Positions 34,056-43,498 of a DNA stretch of 61,962 nt are shown here, one piece after another. This DNA is from Prevotellaceae bacterium (GTDB lineage Bacteria; Bacteroidota; Bacteroidia; Bacteroidales; Bacteroidaceae), in NCBI GenBank assembly GCA_029219385.1, contig JAQXTH010000027.1, positions 1 through 61,962 of the forward strand. Direction: 5' to 3'. A program made the position numbers and the translations under genes. The notes beneath the pieces were generated by a model that had not been told where the DNA came from, did no database searches, and saw nothing but the letters and a program-made list of their open reading frames with translations. Numbering within the stretch: position 1 is the stretch's first letter; each line of letters opens with the position of its first letter.

Positions 34056-34832
34056 TCAAATTTCTTTACCGATAAGTCCGAGTTTTGAAGTCATAAGGAA
34101 AGATATAATATCTTCAATTTCCGGAGAACTGACAACCTGCGACTTCACTTGATGGATACCGTCTTCAAGCGAAGTCTTGCCGTTGAATATAAGTCGATAT
34201 GCATTGGCTATGCGCAACTGTATCTTTTCTTCTATACCGGCGTTGGTAAGAATGGTCGAGTTTACACCACCATACTCTATCGGGTTGTGGGTAGCAATAG
34301 CAAACGGTGGAACATCGCGGCTAAAGCGGCAACCGCTCTTAACCATTGCACAACGACCAACACGTGCGCCAGGATTAGCAATAACATTTGAGGTAAGAAT
34401 AGCATCATCATGTATCTCCACACAACCGGCAATCTTTGTGCCATAACCAATTACGGTATCATTGAATATGTGTGCGTCGTGAGAAATGTGCACACCTTCC
34501 ATTATACAATTGCCATTGCCGATAATAGTTTGCCCCCCACAATGAGTAGCGCGATTCACTACCACATTTTCGCGTATTATGTTATTGTCACCAATAACAA
34601 GCGAAGTTGTCTCACCACAATATTCAAAATCTTGTGGTAACGCTCCGAGTACAGTGCCTTGGAATACTTTATTGTTTTTTCCCAAAGTGGTGCCGGCCAT
34701 AATGCTGACATAGGGATAAATCACGCAACCATCACCAATCACGGTATTTGCCTCTATATAGGCAAAAGGATATATCTTGACATCGGCTCCGATTTTTGCC
34801 GAAGAATCTACAAAAGCTTGTGGACTGATCAT
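34056..34832 (-). CDS. lpxA: LpxA-like UDP-GlcNAc O-acyltransferase, possible paralogue
   Basis: The 258-residue protein has a left-handed beta-helix of hexapeptide repeats ('IGADVKIYPFAYIEANTVIGDG') and a helical C-terminal domain, as in LpxA, which adds 3-hydroxyacyl to UDP-GlcNAc in the first step of lipid A synthesis. 'ALPQDFEYCGETTSLVIGD' and 'MEGVHISHDA' (His115, His118, the latter matching the catalytic His of E. coli LpxA) are present. Later sections differ from the usual form: 'NVIANPGARVGRC' stands where 'MHQFCHVG'-like text is usual. It is also not next to lpxC/fabZ. It may therefore be a second, specialised acyltransferase. It lies just downstream of the RND efflux operon. Confidence 0.8.
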   Translation of the reverse strand: MISPQAFVDSSAKIGADVKIYPFAYIEANTVIGDGCVIYPYVSIMAGTTLGKNNKVFQGTVLGALPQDFEYCGETTSLVIGDNNIIRENVVVNRATHCGGQTIIGNGNCIMEGVHISHDAHIFNDTVIGYGTKIAGCVEIHDDAILTSNVIANPGARVGRCAMVKSGCRFSRDVPPFAIATHNPIEYGGVNSTILTNAGIEEKIQLRIANAYRLIFNGKTSLEDGIHQVKSQVVSSPEIEDIISFLMTSKLGLIGKEI

Positions 34833-34871
34833 TTTATGACTATTTAATGTTATAAAATTATATTCTGATTA

Positions 34872-36251
34872 CTAATCCCTGCCTCCGCCGAGTGCATAAT
34901 AGAGGTTTACGACGGCCTGCATTTTATTGAAATCATCTGCTACCTTTTGCAGACGGCTTGCGAGTAACCCCTGCTGTGCAGTAACAACTTCAAGATATGT
35001 TGCACCGTTGGTCATAAGGGCAGTTACAGCATCAACGTTTGCCTGCAACGTCTCAGTGCGCTCTGCCTCTATTTCAGAAAGTTTAGCCGATGTCTCATAC
35101 AGTTTGAGAGCATTGCTCACCTCACTACCGGCATTAAGGATAGATTGTTGCCATGCGAGATATGCCTGTTCCTGCTGCGCTTTAGCCACCTTTAGACCGG
35201 CCACAAGCCTGCCATGTTGGAATATAGGCTGAGTAAGCGAACCTACTGCAGAAGCAAGTAATTTACCCGGATTTACAATACCCGAACCCGATGAATTGGT
35301 CCATGCTGCCGAACCGGTAATAGTAATGCCGGGATAAAAAGCAGCGCGAGCGTTTGCTGTGTTGTAGAAACAATTGGCAAGAGCCATCTCCTTAGCATGA
35401 ACATCTGGTCGATTTGCCAAAACCTGTATTCCTACACCAACGCGCAAATTTTCAGGCAATTTCTGTCCGTCAAAAGTACCGCGGTCAATATGAGCAGGTG
35501 CTTGAGCGAGCAACAAACTAAGCGAATTTTCAACCTCGCGAATTTGACGCTCTATTTCGGGAATAGAAGCCTTAACCGACAAATAATTTGCCTTTGATGA
35601 CAAAACAGATGTCTCATTATAGCCGTAATACTTTTTCATATCCTGCATGGTTTGCCAAGTCCGGAAAGAAAGTTGTTCTGTCTCTTTTGTGATGCGCAAC
35701 TGCTCGTCGAGCATCAAAAGCGTATAATAACAATTGGCCACATTCGCGATAATAGATGTACGCACAGCTCTCTGATAATCGCGTGCTTGAATGAGAGTTG
35801 CTTGTTGTGCACGTTTAACAGTTAAGAGATTGCCAAAAAGATCAAGACTCCACGATGCCTGAATAGGCAACGAATACGTCTGAGTGGCCTTTGAATGATC
35901 CCACGATGATAATGCGCCATTTGGAGCAAAGACAAACGATGGGAAAAAGGCCAGTTTTGCAGAAATAAGTGTAGCTTCAACCTGCTTCACAGATAAAGCC
36001 GCTGTGAGCAAATCACTATTGTTTTCAAGCGCACTATCGATAAGTGCCTGCAATTTGGTATCGGTGAAAACCTCGCGCCACGGTGTAGAACCAAGCGTAG
36101 TGGTGTCGGCCGAAACAAGGGTATCAAGGTCGTTGGCGACATCACGATACAATCCTTTTGTGTTGACCGTGGGACGGTCATATTTATTATACACGCCGCA
36201 ACTGCTCAACAGCATTACAGACATCATTATTATATATACTGTATTTTTCAT
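34872..36251 (-). CDS. TolC/OprM-type outer-membrane efflux lipoprotein
   Basis: The 459-residue outer-membrane channel has a lipobox, 'VMLLSSCGVYNKYDRP', and two OEP repeats with characteristic helical text ('LIDSALENNSDLLTAALSVKQVEATL', 'GGGRD' end). It completes a tripartite RND pump with the two genes upstream. The ATG at 36251 was chosen over an upstream GTG at 36263 that overlaps the pump stop codon; the ATG places the lipobox at residues about 14-19. Confidence 0.93.
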   Translation of the reverse strand: MKNTVYIIMMSVMLLSSCGVYNKYDRPTVNTKGLYRDVANDLDTLVSADTTTLGSTPWREVFTDTKLQALIDSALENNSDLLTAALSVKQVEATLISAKLAFFPSFVFAPNGALSSWDHSKATQTYSLPIQASWSLDLFGNLLTVKRAQQATLIQARDYQRAVRTSIIANVANCYYTLLMLDEQLRITKETEQLSFRTWQTMQDMKKYYGYNETSVLSSKANYLSVKASIPEIERQIREVENSLSLLLAQAPAHIDRGTFDGQKLPENLRVGVGIQVLANRPDVHAKEMALANCFYNTANARAAFYPGITITGSAAWTNSSGSGIVNPGKLLASAVGSLTQPIFQHGRLVAGLKVAKAQQEQAYLAWQQSILNAGSEVSNALKLYETSAKLSEIEAERTETLQANVDAVTALMTNGATYLEVVTAQQGLLASRLQKVADDFNKMQAVVNLYYALGGGRD

Positions 36252-36262
36252 ATAACTATACA

Positions 36263-39200
36263 CTATTTTTTTGTTTTAACCGGATTGGTATATTGCTTAA
36301 GCTCGGTGTCATTTTCACCACTCACAAGACCGATAAACTTCATCGGAGTAACTTTTTCCTGCAACCACTGGAAGATTACAAACAGACTCGGCACTACGAG
36401 CACCTGCAAAATCATACCGATAAGCATACCGCCCACGGCAGCGGCACCAAGCGTAGAGTTACCGTTTGCACCAACACCCGATGCAAACATCAATGGCAGA
36501 AGACCGATAATCATGGCCAATGATGTCATCAAGATAGGACGCAGACGTGCCGAGGCACCCAAAATGGCCGACCACTTAATAGCCATACCTGTCTCACGAC
36601 GCTCAAGAGCAAACTGAACAATAAGAATTGCATTCTTTGCCAACAAGCCCACAAGCATAATCAAGGCAATCTGGGTATAAATGTCGTTTGAATGGCCGAA
36701 GATGTTGGTAAATAAGAACGCTCCGCCCAAACCAAACGGTATTGACAACACCACCGACAATGGCAAGATATAACTCTCATATTGGGCACTAAGGATAAGG
36801 TAGATAAACACGAAGCAGAGCAAGAAAATAAGCGTGGTATTATTAGACGACTCGCTCTCCGAACGTGTCAGACCCGAATACTCATAGCTATATCCGGTTT
36901 CAAGTGACTGGTCAGCAACCTCCTGCACAGCCTTCATGGCATCACCGGTAGAGAAGCCTTCATTAGGAGCCACGTTGACATTGATTGAAGTAAAGAGATT
37001 GAAACGGTCAATGTTTGACGGACCATACACTTTCTTCAAAGTAATAAAACTTGAAACTGGAGCCATCTCACCGTTCACACGCACATATATCGACTTGAGC
37101 GAATTTTCATCAATACGTGTCTCGGGAAGTCCTTGAACATATACACGATAAAGCTTGCCGTAGGCATTGAAGTTTGAAGAGTACATACCACCGAAATATC
37201 CCTGCATAACAGAGAGGATTTCCTTTGGACTCGTGCCGGCACGAATTGCCTTGTCTGCATCAACAGAAATCTGATATTGTGGATAAGCCGAGTTGAACGA
37301 AGTCATTGCATACTGTATTTCAGGGCGCTGGTTAAGAGCCATAAGGAACTTATTGGTAATGGCCGAAAATTTGTCTACCGAACCACCCGTCTTGTCCTGC
37401 ATTGATAGAGTAAGACCATTAGAGGCTCCATAGCCCGAAATCATTGGTGGTTGGAAAGCCATAACCCTGGCGTCTTTCAACACTGAAGATTGAGCAAAAA
37501 TTTTCTTAACTGTCTCAGTCGATGACATTGAAGCATCTTTGCGCTCTTCAAAAGGTTTAAGTTTTATAATAAAAGTTCCTTGGTTTGAGCCTTGTCCCGC
37601 AATAAAGTTATAACCCACAATTTGAATAGTTGTCTTGATCGCAGGATTGCTCTCAAACATTTTCTGCATTGTCTCCATCAATTGCATAGTTTTTTCCTTA
37701 CCCGTACCGGGAGCCAAAGACACTGTAGCAAACACAACACCGGTATCCTCGTCAGGAATAAGACCCGTGCGAGTGTTCTGCATCAACAGTCCAAGAGCTA
37801 TAATAGAAATCACTACAATAGCCACAGAAACAGTCTTGGCCTTAATAAAAAACTCTATCAATTTGCGGTAACGACCAAGCATCTTATCATAGGCCGTATT
37901 AAAAGCCAAATGAAATTTGTCGATTGTGGTCATTTTCTTATTGGGGTCGTGAGCCTTTAGGAAAATAGCACACAGTGCAGGACTGAGCGTAAGCGCATTG
38001 ACAGCCGAAATAATAATTGATACGGCCATCGTGATACCAAACTCACGATAGAAAGTACCGGAAGTACCACCCACGAAACTAACGGGAATAAACACAGATG
38101 ACATCACAAGCGTAATTGAAATGATGGCTCCAGAAATCTCGTTCATGGCATCAACACTTGCTGTACGTGCCGACTTGTAGCCTTGGTCAAGTTTTGCATG
38201 AACAGCCTCGACCACCACAATGGCATCGTCGACCACAATGGCAATAGCAAGCACCAAAGCCGAGAGCGTCAGCAAGTTGATACTAAACCCAAACATATTA
38301 AGGAAGAAGAACGTACCGATCAACGACACAGGCACAGCTATACATGGAATTATGGTCGAGCGGAAATCCTGGAGAAAAACATAAACCACCAATATCACAA
38401 GTATGAATGCGATAATAAGTGTTTCAATAACCTCATGAATAGAAGCATAAAGGAAGTCAGTTACGTCCATACCATAGACAACCTCCATACCCGGAGGAAA
38501 AGACTTGGAAAGTTTTTCCATTTCAGCCTTTACATCCTTTACGATCTCGTTGGCATTACTACCCGACATCTGCGTAACCATGTTGGTCACAGCCGGCTTT
38601 CCATTTACAAGGTTATTTACTATATACATTTGTGCGCCAAGTTCAACCTTAGCAACATCTTTGAGTTTTAGAGTAGTCCCGTCTTGATTCGAATATATTA
38701 CAAGGTTCTCAAACTCTGTGGCTGTTTTCAGACGACCTGTGTATCGCAAAACATATTCAAATTGAGCATTATAGTTTTCTCCCAACTTGCCGGGTGCAGC
38801 CTCAATATTCTGTGTGGCCAAAACCGAAGATATGTCTGACGGCACAAGTTTGTGTTCCTTCATCTTAACGGGGTCGAGCCATATACGCATAGAGTAGGTC
38901 TTGGCACCAAATCCGTCACACGAGCCCACACCCTTCACACGCTGGATAACCGGAGCAATGTTGATGGCGTTATAGTTGGTGAGGAAGTCCTCGCTATACT
39001 GTCCCTTGTCTGAGGTGAGAGCGTAGATAAGCACCTGAGAAGTCTGACGCTTCTGTGTCATCACACCGACACTCACGACCTCGGCAGGCAGAAGGTTTTG
39101 AGCCTGTGCCACACGGTTCTGCACGTTTACGGCAGCCATATCGGCATCTGTTCCTTGCTTAAAATAAACTGTGATGTTTGCACTACCGTCGTTGGTGGCA

Positions 39201-39445
39201 GAAGAGGTCATGTAGGTCATGTTTTCCACACCGTTGATACTCTCTTCGAGCGGGGCAATCACAGAGTTCAACACGGTCTGGGCATCTGCACCGGTATATG
39301 TTGCACGCACCTGAATGGTAGGTGGCGCAATATTTGGATATTGTTCTATAGGCATGGCAATCAAACCGATAATACCCAATATCACTATCAATACGGATAT
39401 CACAGTCGAGAGCACCGGCCTTTTTATAAAGGTTTCGAGTTTCAT
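36263..39445 (-). CDS. RND multidrug efflux transporter (HAE1/AcrB type)
   Basis: The 1060-residue inner-membrane pump has two large periplasmic loops and twelve helices. It starts 'MKLETFIKRPVLSTVISVLIV'. The proton-relay aspartates are in 'LAIAIVVDDAIVVVEAVH', and the second half carries 'LVGLLAKNAILIVQFA' and 'GLLPLMFASGVGANG'. These mark the hydrophobe/amphiphile efflux-1 family rather than heavy-metal efflux (which has a different proton-relay sequence). Substrates cannot be told, but bile salts and drugs are typical for gut Bacteroidales. It sits 106 bases after the adaptor gene and 11 before the channel gene. Confidence 0.96.
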   Translation of the reverse strand: MKLETFIKRPVLSTVISVLIVILGIIGLIAMPIEQYPNIAPPTIQVRATYTGADAQTVLNSVIAPLEESINGVENMTYMTSSATNDGSANITVYFKQGTDADMAAVNVQNRVAQAQNLLPAEVVSVGVMTQKRQTSQVLIYALTSDKGQYSEDFLTNYNAINIAPVIQRVKGVGSCDGFGAKTYSMRIWLDPVKMKEHKLVPSDISSVLATQNIEAAPGKLGENYNAQFEYVLRYTGRLKTATEFENLVIYSNQDGTTLKLKDVAKVELGAQMYIVNNLVNGKPAVTNMVTQMSGSNANEIVKDVKAEMEKLSKSFPPGMEVVYGMDVTDFLYASIHEVIETLIIAFILVILVVYVFLQDFRSTIIPCIAVPVSLIGTFFFLNMFGFSINLLTLSALVLAIAIVVDDAIVVVEAVHAKLDQGYKSARTASVDAMNEISGAIISITLVMSSVFIPVSFVGGTSGTFYREFGITMAVSIIISAVNALTLSPALCAIFLKAHDPNKKMTTIDKFHLAFNTAYDKMLGRYRKLIEFFIKAKTVSVAIVVISIIALGLLMQNTRTGLIPDEDTGVVFATVSLAPGTGKEKTMQLMETMQKMFESNPAIKTTIQIVGYNFIAGQGSNQGTFIIKLKPFEERKDASMSSTETVKKIFAQSSVLKDARVMAFQPPMISGYGASNGLTLSMQDKTGGSVDKFSAITNKFLMALNQRPEIQYAMTSFNSAYPQYQISVDADKAIRAGTSPKEILSVMQGYFGGMYSSNFNAYGKLYRVYVQGLPETRIDENSLKSIYVRVNGEMAPVSSFITLKKVYGPSNIDRFNLFTSINVNVAPNEGFSTGDAMKAVQEVADQSLETGYSYEYSGLTRSESESSNNTTLIFLLCFVFIYLILSAQYESYILPLSVVLSIPFGLGGAFLFTNIFGHSNDIYTQIALIMLVGLLAKNAILIVQFALERRETGMAIKWSAILGASARLRPILMTSLAMIIGLLPLMFASGVGANGNSTLGAAAVGGMLIGMILQVLVVPSLFVIFQWLQEKVTPMKFIGLVSGENDTELKQYTNPVKTKK

Positions 39446-39551
39446 CTGTATATTTGTTTTAAAATCTCTATTTGAATAATTAGTTTCTCTTTGTCGACAA
39501 GCAAAGAAACGCGAGACTACGCCCTACTTTCGTCCTGTCAACATGCAACAT

Positions 39552-40796
39552 TTACTTCTTCTTAGAAAGATCGGCAGCACCCATTTGAATGGCTTGTTGC
39601 ACCTTTTGAGCAGCTTGCTCTTCGGTAATAGGCGTAATTTCCATTCCATCGGTAAGAGCAGAGATTCCTTGCGCTACACCCTGCACCACAATGCGGTCAC
39701 CTGCTTTAAGTCCTGCTGTCACAATATAATTCTGACTATCGTTGACATCGGCCACTTGTATAGAAGTAAAGGTCACTTTATTATCCTGACCAACAACATA
39801 TACATATTTCTGATCTTGAAGTTCAACAGTTGCACTTTGAGGTATCACAACAACATCTTTTGCTGTATAGGGAAGCAACACTGTGGCAGTTCCACCGGTC
39901 TTGAGCAAACGGTCGGGGTTGGCGAAATCGGCACGAAGAGAAACAGAACCGGTTGTTTGATCAATTACACCACTGATTGTGGTAATCTTTCCGTTTTTCT
40001 CATAAACAGTTCCATCTGCCAGTTTGAGTTGCACTTCAGGAAATGAAGCAAGAATTGCTTTGCTGTCACCCGTGGTGCGAGTCATCTCAAGCAATTGTTT
40101 CTCTGTGACAGAGAAATAAACATACATCGTTTCAATATTAGAAACTGTAGTAAGAGGTTCTGCACTCGAACTGCTCACCAATGCCCCCACACGATAAGGA
40201 ATCGAGCCAACAACACCATTGGCAGGACTTTTCACATAGCAATACGACAGATTTTGACGAGCAGACACCAAAGCGGCATTTGCCGAAGCAAGACTTGCCT
40301 TGGCTGTGGCAACGGCAGCTTCGGCCTGAGCAAGACTGTTTTGAGCTGTCTGAAATTCATAATCGCCAATAATCTTTTTGTTGAGCAATTCTTTCTTGTT
40401 GCTGTATGTGAGTTTTGCTGTAGCAAGACCAGCATTTGCCTGATTTACGGCAGCCTTTGCCTGATTTACGGCAGCTTCTGACTGATTAACCGCCTCACGA
40501 TATGTCACGTCATCTATCACAAAAAGAGTCTGACCTGTTTTGACAGATGCGCCCTCATCTACGCATACCTTAATTATATTTCCGGCCACGCGCGGACGGA
40601 TTTCAATGTCTTGCTTACCCTTAATCGTTGCAGGATAGTTGTAATTTAGTTCAGGGCTTGACACAGCAATTGTCCTGACTGCATACTCGTTAGAAGCCTG
40701 CTGCTTGGCTTGCTCGCCCTTACAGCCGGTCAATGTCGACACACAAATTGCTACAACAAAAGCAATTCCGATTTTCGTTAGTTTTCTGTAATTCAT
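39552..40796 (-). CDS. RND efflux periplasmic adaptor lipoprotein (AcrA type)
   Basis: The 414-residue membrane-fusion protein has lipobox 'CVSTLTGCKGEQ', a lipoyl domain ('EIRPRVAGNIIKVCVDEGASVKTGQTLFVID' in part), a long alpha-hairpin with near-identical alanine-rich repeats ('AAVNQAKAAVNQANAG', 'QAEAAVATAKASLASANAAL'), and a beta-barrel domain. It bridges the pump and the outer-membrane channel. It is the first gene of the operon, behind a -7 promoter match at 40837-40844. No TetR or AraC regulator is adjacent. Confidence 0.95.
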   Translation of the reverse strand: MNYRKLTKIGIAFVVAICVSTLTGCKGEQAKQQASNEYAVRTIAVSSPELNYNYPATIKGKQDIEIRPRVAGNIIKVCVDEGASVKTGQTLFVIDDVTYREAVNQSEAAVNQAKAAVNQANAGLATAKLTYSNKKELLNKKIIGDYEFQTAQNSLAQAEAAVATAKASLASANAALVSARQNLSYCYVKSPANGVVGSIPYRVGALVSSSSAEPLTTVSNIETMYVYFSVTEKQLLEMTRTTGDSKAILASFPEVQLKLADGTVYEKNGKITTISGVIDQTTGSVSLRADFANPDRLLKTGGTATVLLPYTAKDVVVIPQSATVELQDQKYVYVVGQDNKVTFTSIQVADVNDSQNYIVTAGLKAGDRIVVQGVAQGISALTDGMEITPITEEQAAQKVQQAIQMGAADLSKKK

Positions 40797-40836
40797 AAAA
40801 TATAATTTTGTTATAGATTTATCCTAATTAACGCTG

Positions 40837-40844
40837 CAAAATTA
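40837..40844 (-). promoter_or_regulatory. -7 element for the RND efflux operon
   Basis: On the minus strand the sequence reads TAATTTTG (TAnnTTTG), about 40 bases upstream of the adaptor start. The rest of the 364-base stretch 40797-41160 is AT-rich with T-runs, and I see no gene or regulator in it. Confidence 0.5.
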
Positions 40845-41160
40845 AGAAGAAAACAGAATAGAAAATAGTTCAGAAACGATTTTGTTTTGTTCTGTTTGTC
40901 CTATATTCACATTATTTAAGAGTGCATAACATAATGTTTCAAAAGAAAGGTAAAATCCACATTCCAAAACACAAATATACAATGCATCCTCTTATCCAAT
41001 AAAACAATGATAAGACTTATAATTAGTTTCTTAAACCGCAATAATATTTTCTCGCAAACATCAAATAGTCGACAAAACCAAATCCCGACAACTAAACATT
41101 TGTACTCGTTATACCCTTTGCCACATAAAATAAAAAACCACCAGTTGTCCGTCGGCCACC

Positions 41161-41973
41161 CTACTCTTTATTTCCAGTCAAAACACTCTTGAAGTGTCGT
41201 ATCACAGCAGACGAACGTGCACGAACCACCTCATAAGTTTTATAGATATATCTCAAACACAAAATAAAGAAATTAGAATAAACCTTATTGACCTTCAAAG
41301 CCTTTTGGTGGTCTTTCATAATTTGCTGATGACTTCTCAAACCGGAATTAGACAGTCCTCCCGTGCGCATTGTAACAAAATCCTTGGCAATAAATTTTGC
41401 TTTTACTTTATTGACAAACAAAAAGCGCAGCAACAACTCAAAATCAGAGGCTATGCGATATTCCGTATCGAAAATTCCATATTTCTCATACACCCACCGC
41501 TTGCAATAAAACGAGGGATGAGCCGGCATAAACCCCAACCTCATAAGCGAAGGTCTAAAATGCTTGGAAGAGTAAAACCTTACCATCTTTTGCGGATTGC
41601 CGGCATTCACATAATGCACATTTCCGTATGTTGCATCAACATCTTCTTTCTCAAGAGTATCTACAATCGTCTGCAGACAATCGGTCGAAGTATAATAATC
41701 ATCCGAATTAAGAAAACCGATAACATCACCCGTAGCCATACAAATACCTTTATTCATGGCATCGTAAACACCATTGTCACGCTCGCTAATCCAGCGCATC
41801 CTACCACAAAACTTCGGTTCATACCTTTTTATAATTTCAACGGTATTGTCCCTACTTCCCCCATCGACAACAATATATTCTATATTCTTGAATGTCTGCG
41901 AGAGAATACTTTTAAATGTATCCTCTACAGTAGCACCGCTATTAAATGTAGATGTTATAATTGTTATCTTCAT
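41161..41973 (-). CDS. family 2 glycosyltransferase
   Basis: The 270-residue GT-A enzyme starts 'MKITIITSTFNSGATVEDTFKSIL'. It has 'IEYIVVDGGSRDNTVEII' (nucleotide binding) and 'GFLNSDDYY' (the DxD-like metal site is 'SDD'), as in WcaA-type transferases for capsule, O-antigen or exopolysaccharide. The C-terminal helices include basic segments. The sugar cannot be told. It lies 23 bases downstream of a WecA-like gene that makes the lipid-linked first sugar, so the two may act in one glycan pathway. No flippase or polymerase is visible. Confidence 0.9.
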   Translation of the reverse strand: MKITIITSTFNSGATVEDTFKSILSQTFKNIEYIVVDGGSRDNTVEIIKRYEPKFCGRMRWISERDNGVYDAMNKGICMATGDVIGFLNSDDYYTSTDCLQTIVDTLEKEDVDATYGNVHYVNAGNPQKMVRFYSSKHFRPSLMRLGFMPAHPSFYCKRWVYEKYGIFDTEYRIASDFELLLRFLFVNKVKAKFIAKDFVTMRTGGLSNSGLRSHQQIMKDHQKALKVNKVYSNFFILCLRYIYKTYEVVRARSSAVIRHFKSVLTGNKE

Positions 41974-41996
41974 CAGTGAGTGTTCTTTTTGTAGTT

Positions 41997-43124
41997 TTAT
42001 CTGCCTTTAAATCTCTTAATGCGACCATTCAGATACGTCTGTATCATACACCACACCGCAACATCAAAAAACAAGATTATATTCATCTTCACCGTTGCTG
42101 ACACACCAATCTCACTTTCCATGAAAACAATATTGGAGACAACAAAAAAGAGGTTTATAATCGTTATGGCTATCAATGTCGTTGTGTGATTATAACCTAA
42201 AGACAAAAATTTATGGTGTATGTGGGTTTGGTCGGCAACAAAAGGATTACTTCCCCTCAACATTCGCGAGACCATTACTCTGACTGCATCAAAACACGGT
42301 ATTATAACCAAACAAAACGAAAACACAAGCATCTTGGCCACCATATCGACCGATTCGCCACCCTTCTGCTTCGACATATATATCAATAAAAAAGCAATAA
42401 TCAAACCCATAGTCTGACTACCGCCATCTCCCATAAATATCTTTGTATGCTTTTCCACCTTACCAAATTTATTAAAACAGAAAAACACTATTAACGATGA
42501 TGCTAAAACAAATGAAAGCATCGACATCAACAACTGATTTGTAACAAAAAAACTTACACCCATCACAAGGGTGACAACAATTCCCAATGACGATGCAAGT
42601 CCATCAATACCATCAATAAGGTTAAACGCATTTACCATATACATCACAAGCAGCACACTGAAAATCTTGCAAAACCACGGATTTGCCTCTTCTACACCAA
42701 GCAGCCCGCCAAAATTGTTTATCCACACCCCACCAACAAAAACCATCAACACGGCACTGATCAACTGACTTAAAAATTTATACTTATAATTCAACGTAAG
42801 CAAGTCATCCAATATGCCTACCAAAAAAATCAATATTACCGAGCACATCAATCCCCCGTAACCTACCATATCTTCCGGGCCATCTATCATTATGCAGTCA
42901 TAGTTATCGGGCTTAACCATAACAAGAGACAATGCTATTGTGATCATCACTGCCAAAACAAAAGCCCCACCACCAAGACGCGGAATAACACCCTTGTGTA
43001 CAGTACGCTCATTCTCAAAGTCAAATAACCTTTTTTTATACGACAAACGTATAAAAAAAGGTATCATCAACGCTGTGAGAACCGTGCTTACAATAATTGG
43101 TATTATGACTGTTGACAGATTCAT
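41997..43124 (-). CDS. WecA/MraY-family undecaprenyl-phosphate sugar-1-phosphate transferase
   Basis: The 375-residue protein has about eleven membrane helices. Family motifs are 'VHKGVIPRLGGGAF', 'GILDDLLTLN' (Mg-binding aspartates), 'FNLIDGIDGLA', 'FMGDGGSQTMG' and 'DQTHIHHKFL' (His cluster of the WecA branch). WecA moves GlcNAc-1-phosphate from UDP-GlcNAc onto undecaprenyl phosphate, starting O-antigen or capsule synthesis. The His cluster favours WecA over MraY. It has a well-matched promoter at 43290-43320 with a long (~160 base) leader. Confidence 0.93.
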   Translation of the reverse strand: MNLSTVIIPIIVSTVLTALMIPFFIRLSYKKRLFDFENERTVHKGVIPRLGGGAFVLAVMITIALSLVMVKPDNYDCIMIDGPEDMVGYGGLMCSVILIFLVGILDDLLTLNYKYKFLSQLISAVLMVFVGGVWINNFGGLLGVEEANPWFCKIFSVLLVMYMVNAFNLIDGIDGLASSLGIVVTLVMGVSFFVTNQLLMSMLSFVLASSLIVFFCFNKFGKVEKHTKIFMGDGGSQTMGLIIAFLLIYMSKQKGGESVDMVAKMLVFSFCLVIIPCFDAVRVMVSRMLRGSNPFVADQTHIHHKFLSLGYNHTTTLIAITIINLFFVVSNIVFMESEIGVSATVKMNIILFFDVAVWCMIQTYLNGRIKRFKGR

Positions 43125-43289
43125 TATCGTTTGTTATACTAATAATAACTAACAACGGGGTTATTTATTGTTTAGAAAACTAAAAAAATATTTCTATTCT
43201 TATATCGTCTTTTTTGTTTAGCGAGCGCTATTTTCCAAACGCCACACCTATCTTCCGGAACATATAGAATGCACCGGTCAAATTGAGCG

Positions 43290-43320
43290 CAAAATTACGA
43301 AAAAATAACCATACCACAAA
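43290..43320 (-). promoter_or_regulatory. full Bacteroidetes promoter for the WecA-like gene
   Basis: On the minus strand TTTG (43317-43320) and TAATTTTG (43290-43297) are spaced by 19 bases, the consensus arrangement. It is divergent from the ffh promoter in the 374-base gap 43125-43498. I see no small gene in that gap. Confidence 0.75.
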
Positions 43321-43400
43321 GCATTGATACGAAAAGCTATAGTTTAACAAAGCAAAACACTCCCTCGCAACCACATCATAAATAATAGGCCATAGAATAT

Positions 43401-43431
43401 TTTGTCGTTTATCAAAAATAAAGTACTTTTG
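43401..43431 (+). promoter_or_regulatory. full Bacteroidetes promoter for ffh
   Basis: TTTG (43401-43404) and TACTTTTG (43424-43431) are spaced by 19 bases. The 5' UTR to the ATG at 43499 is about 60 bases. Confidence 0.8.
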
Positions 43432-43498
43432 CATTCATATATTCACTTTATATATAAAGCATATAATAATACATAGAAGCATATAACACATAAATATC

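Noticed and set aside
41007-41192. 61-codon plus-strand frame after the RND operon
   Set aside because: AT-rich composition, no start context, overlaps the glycosyltransferase gene end, no recognisable domain.
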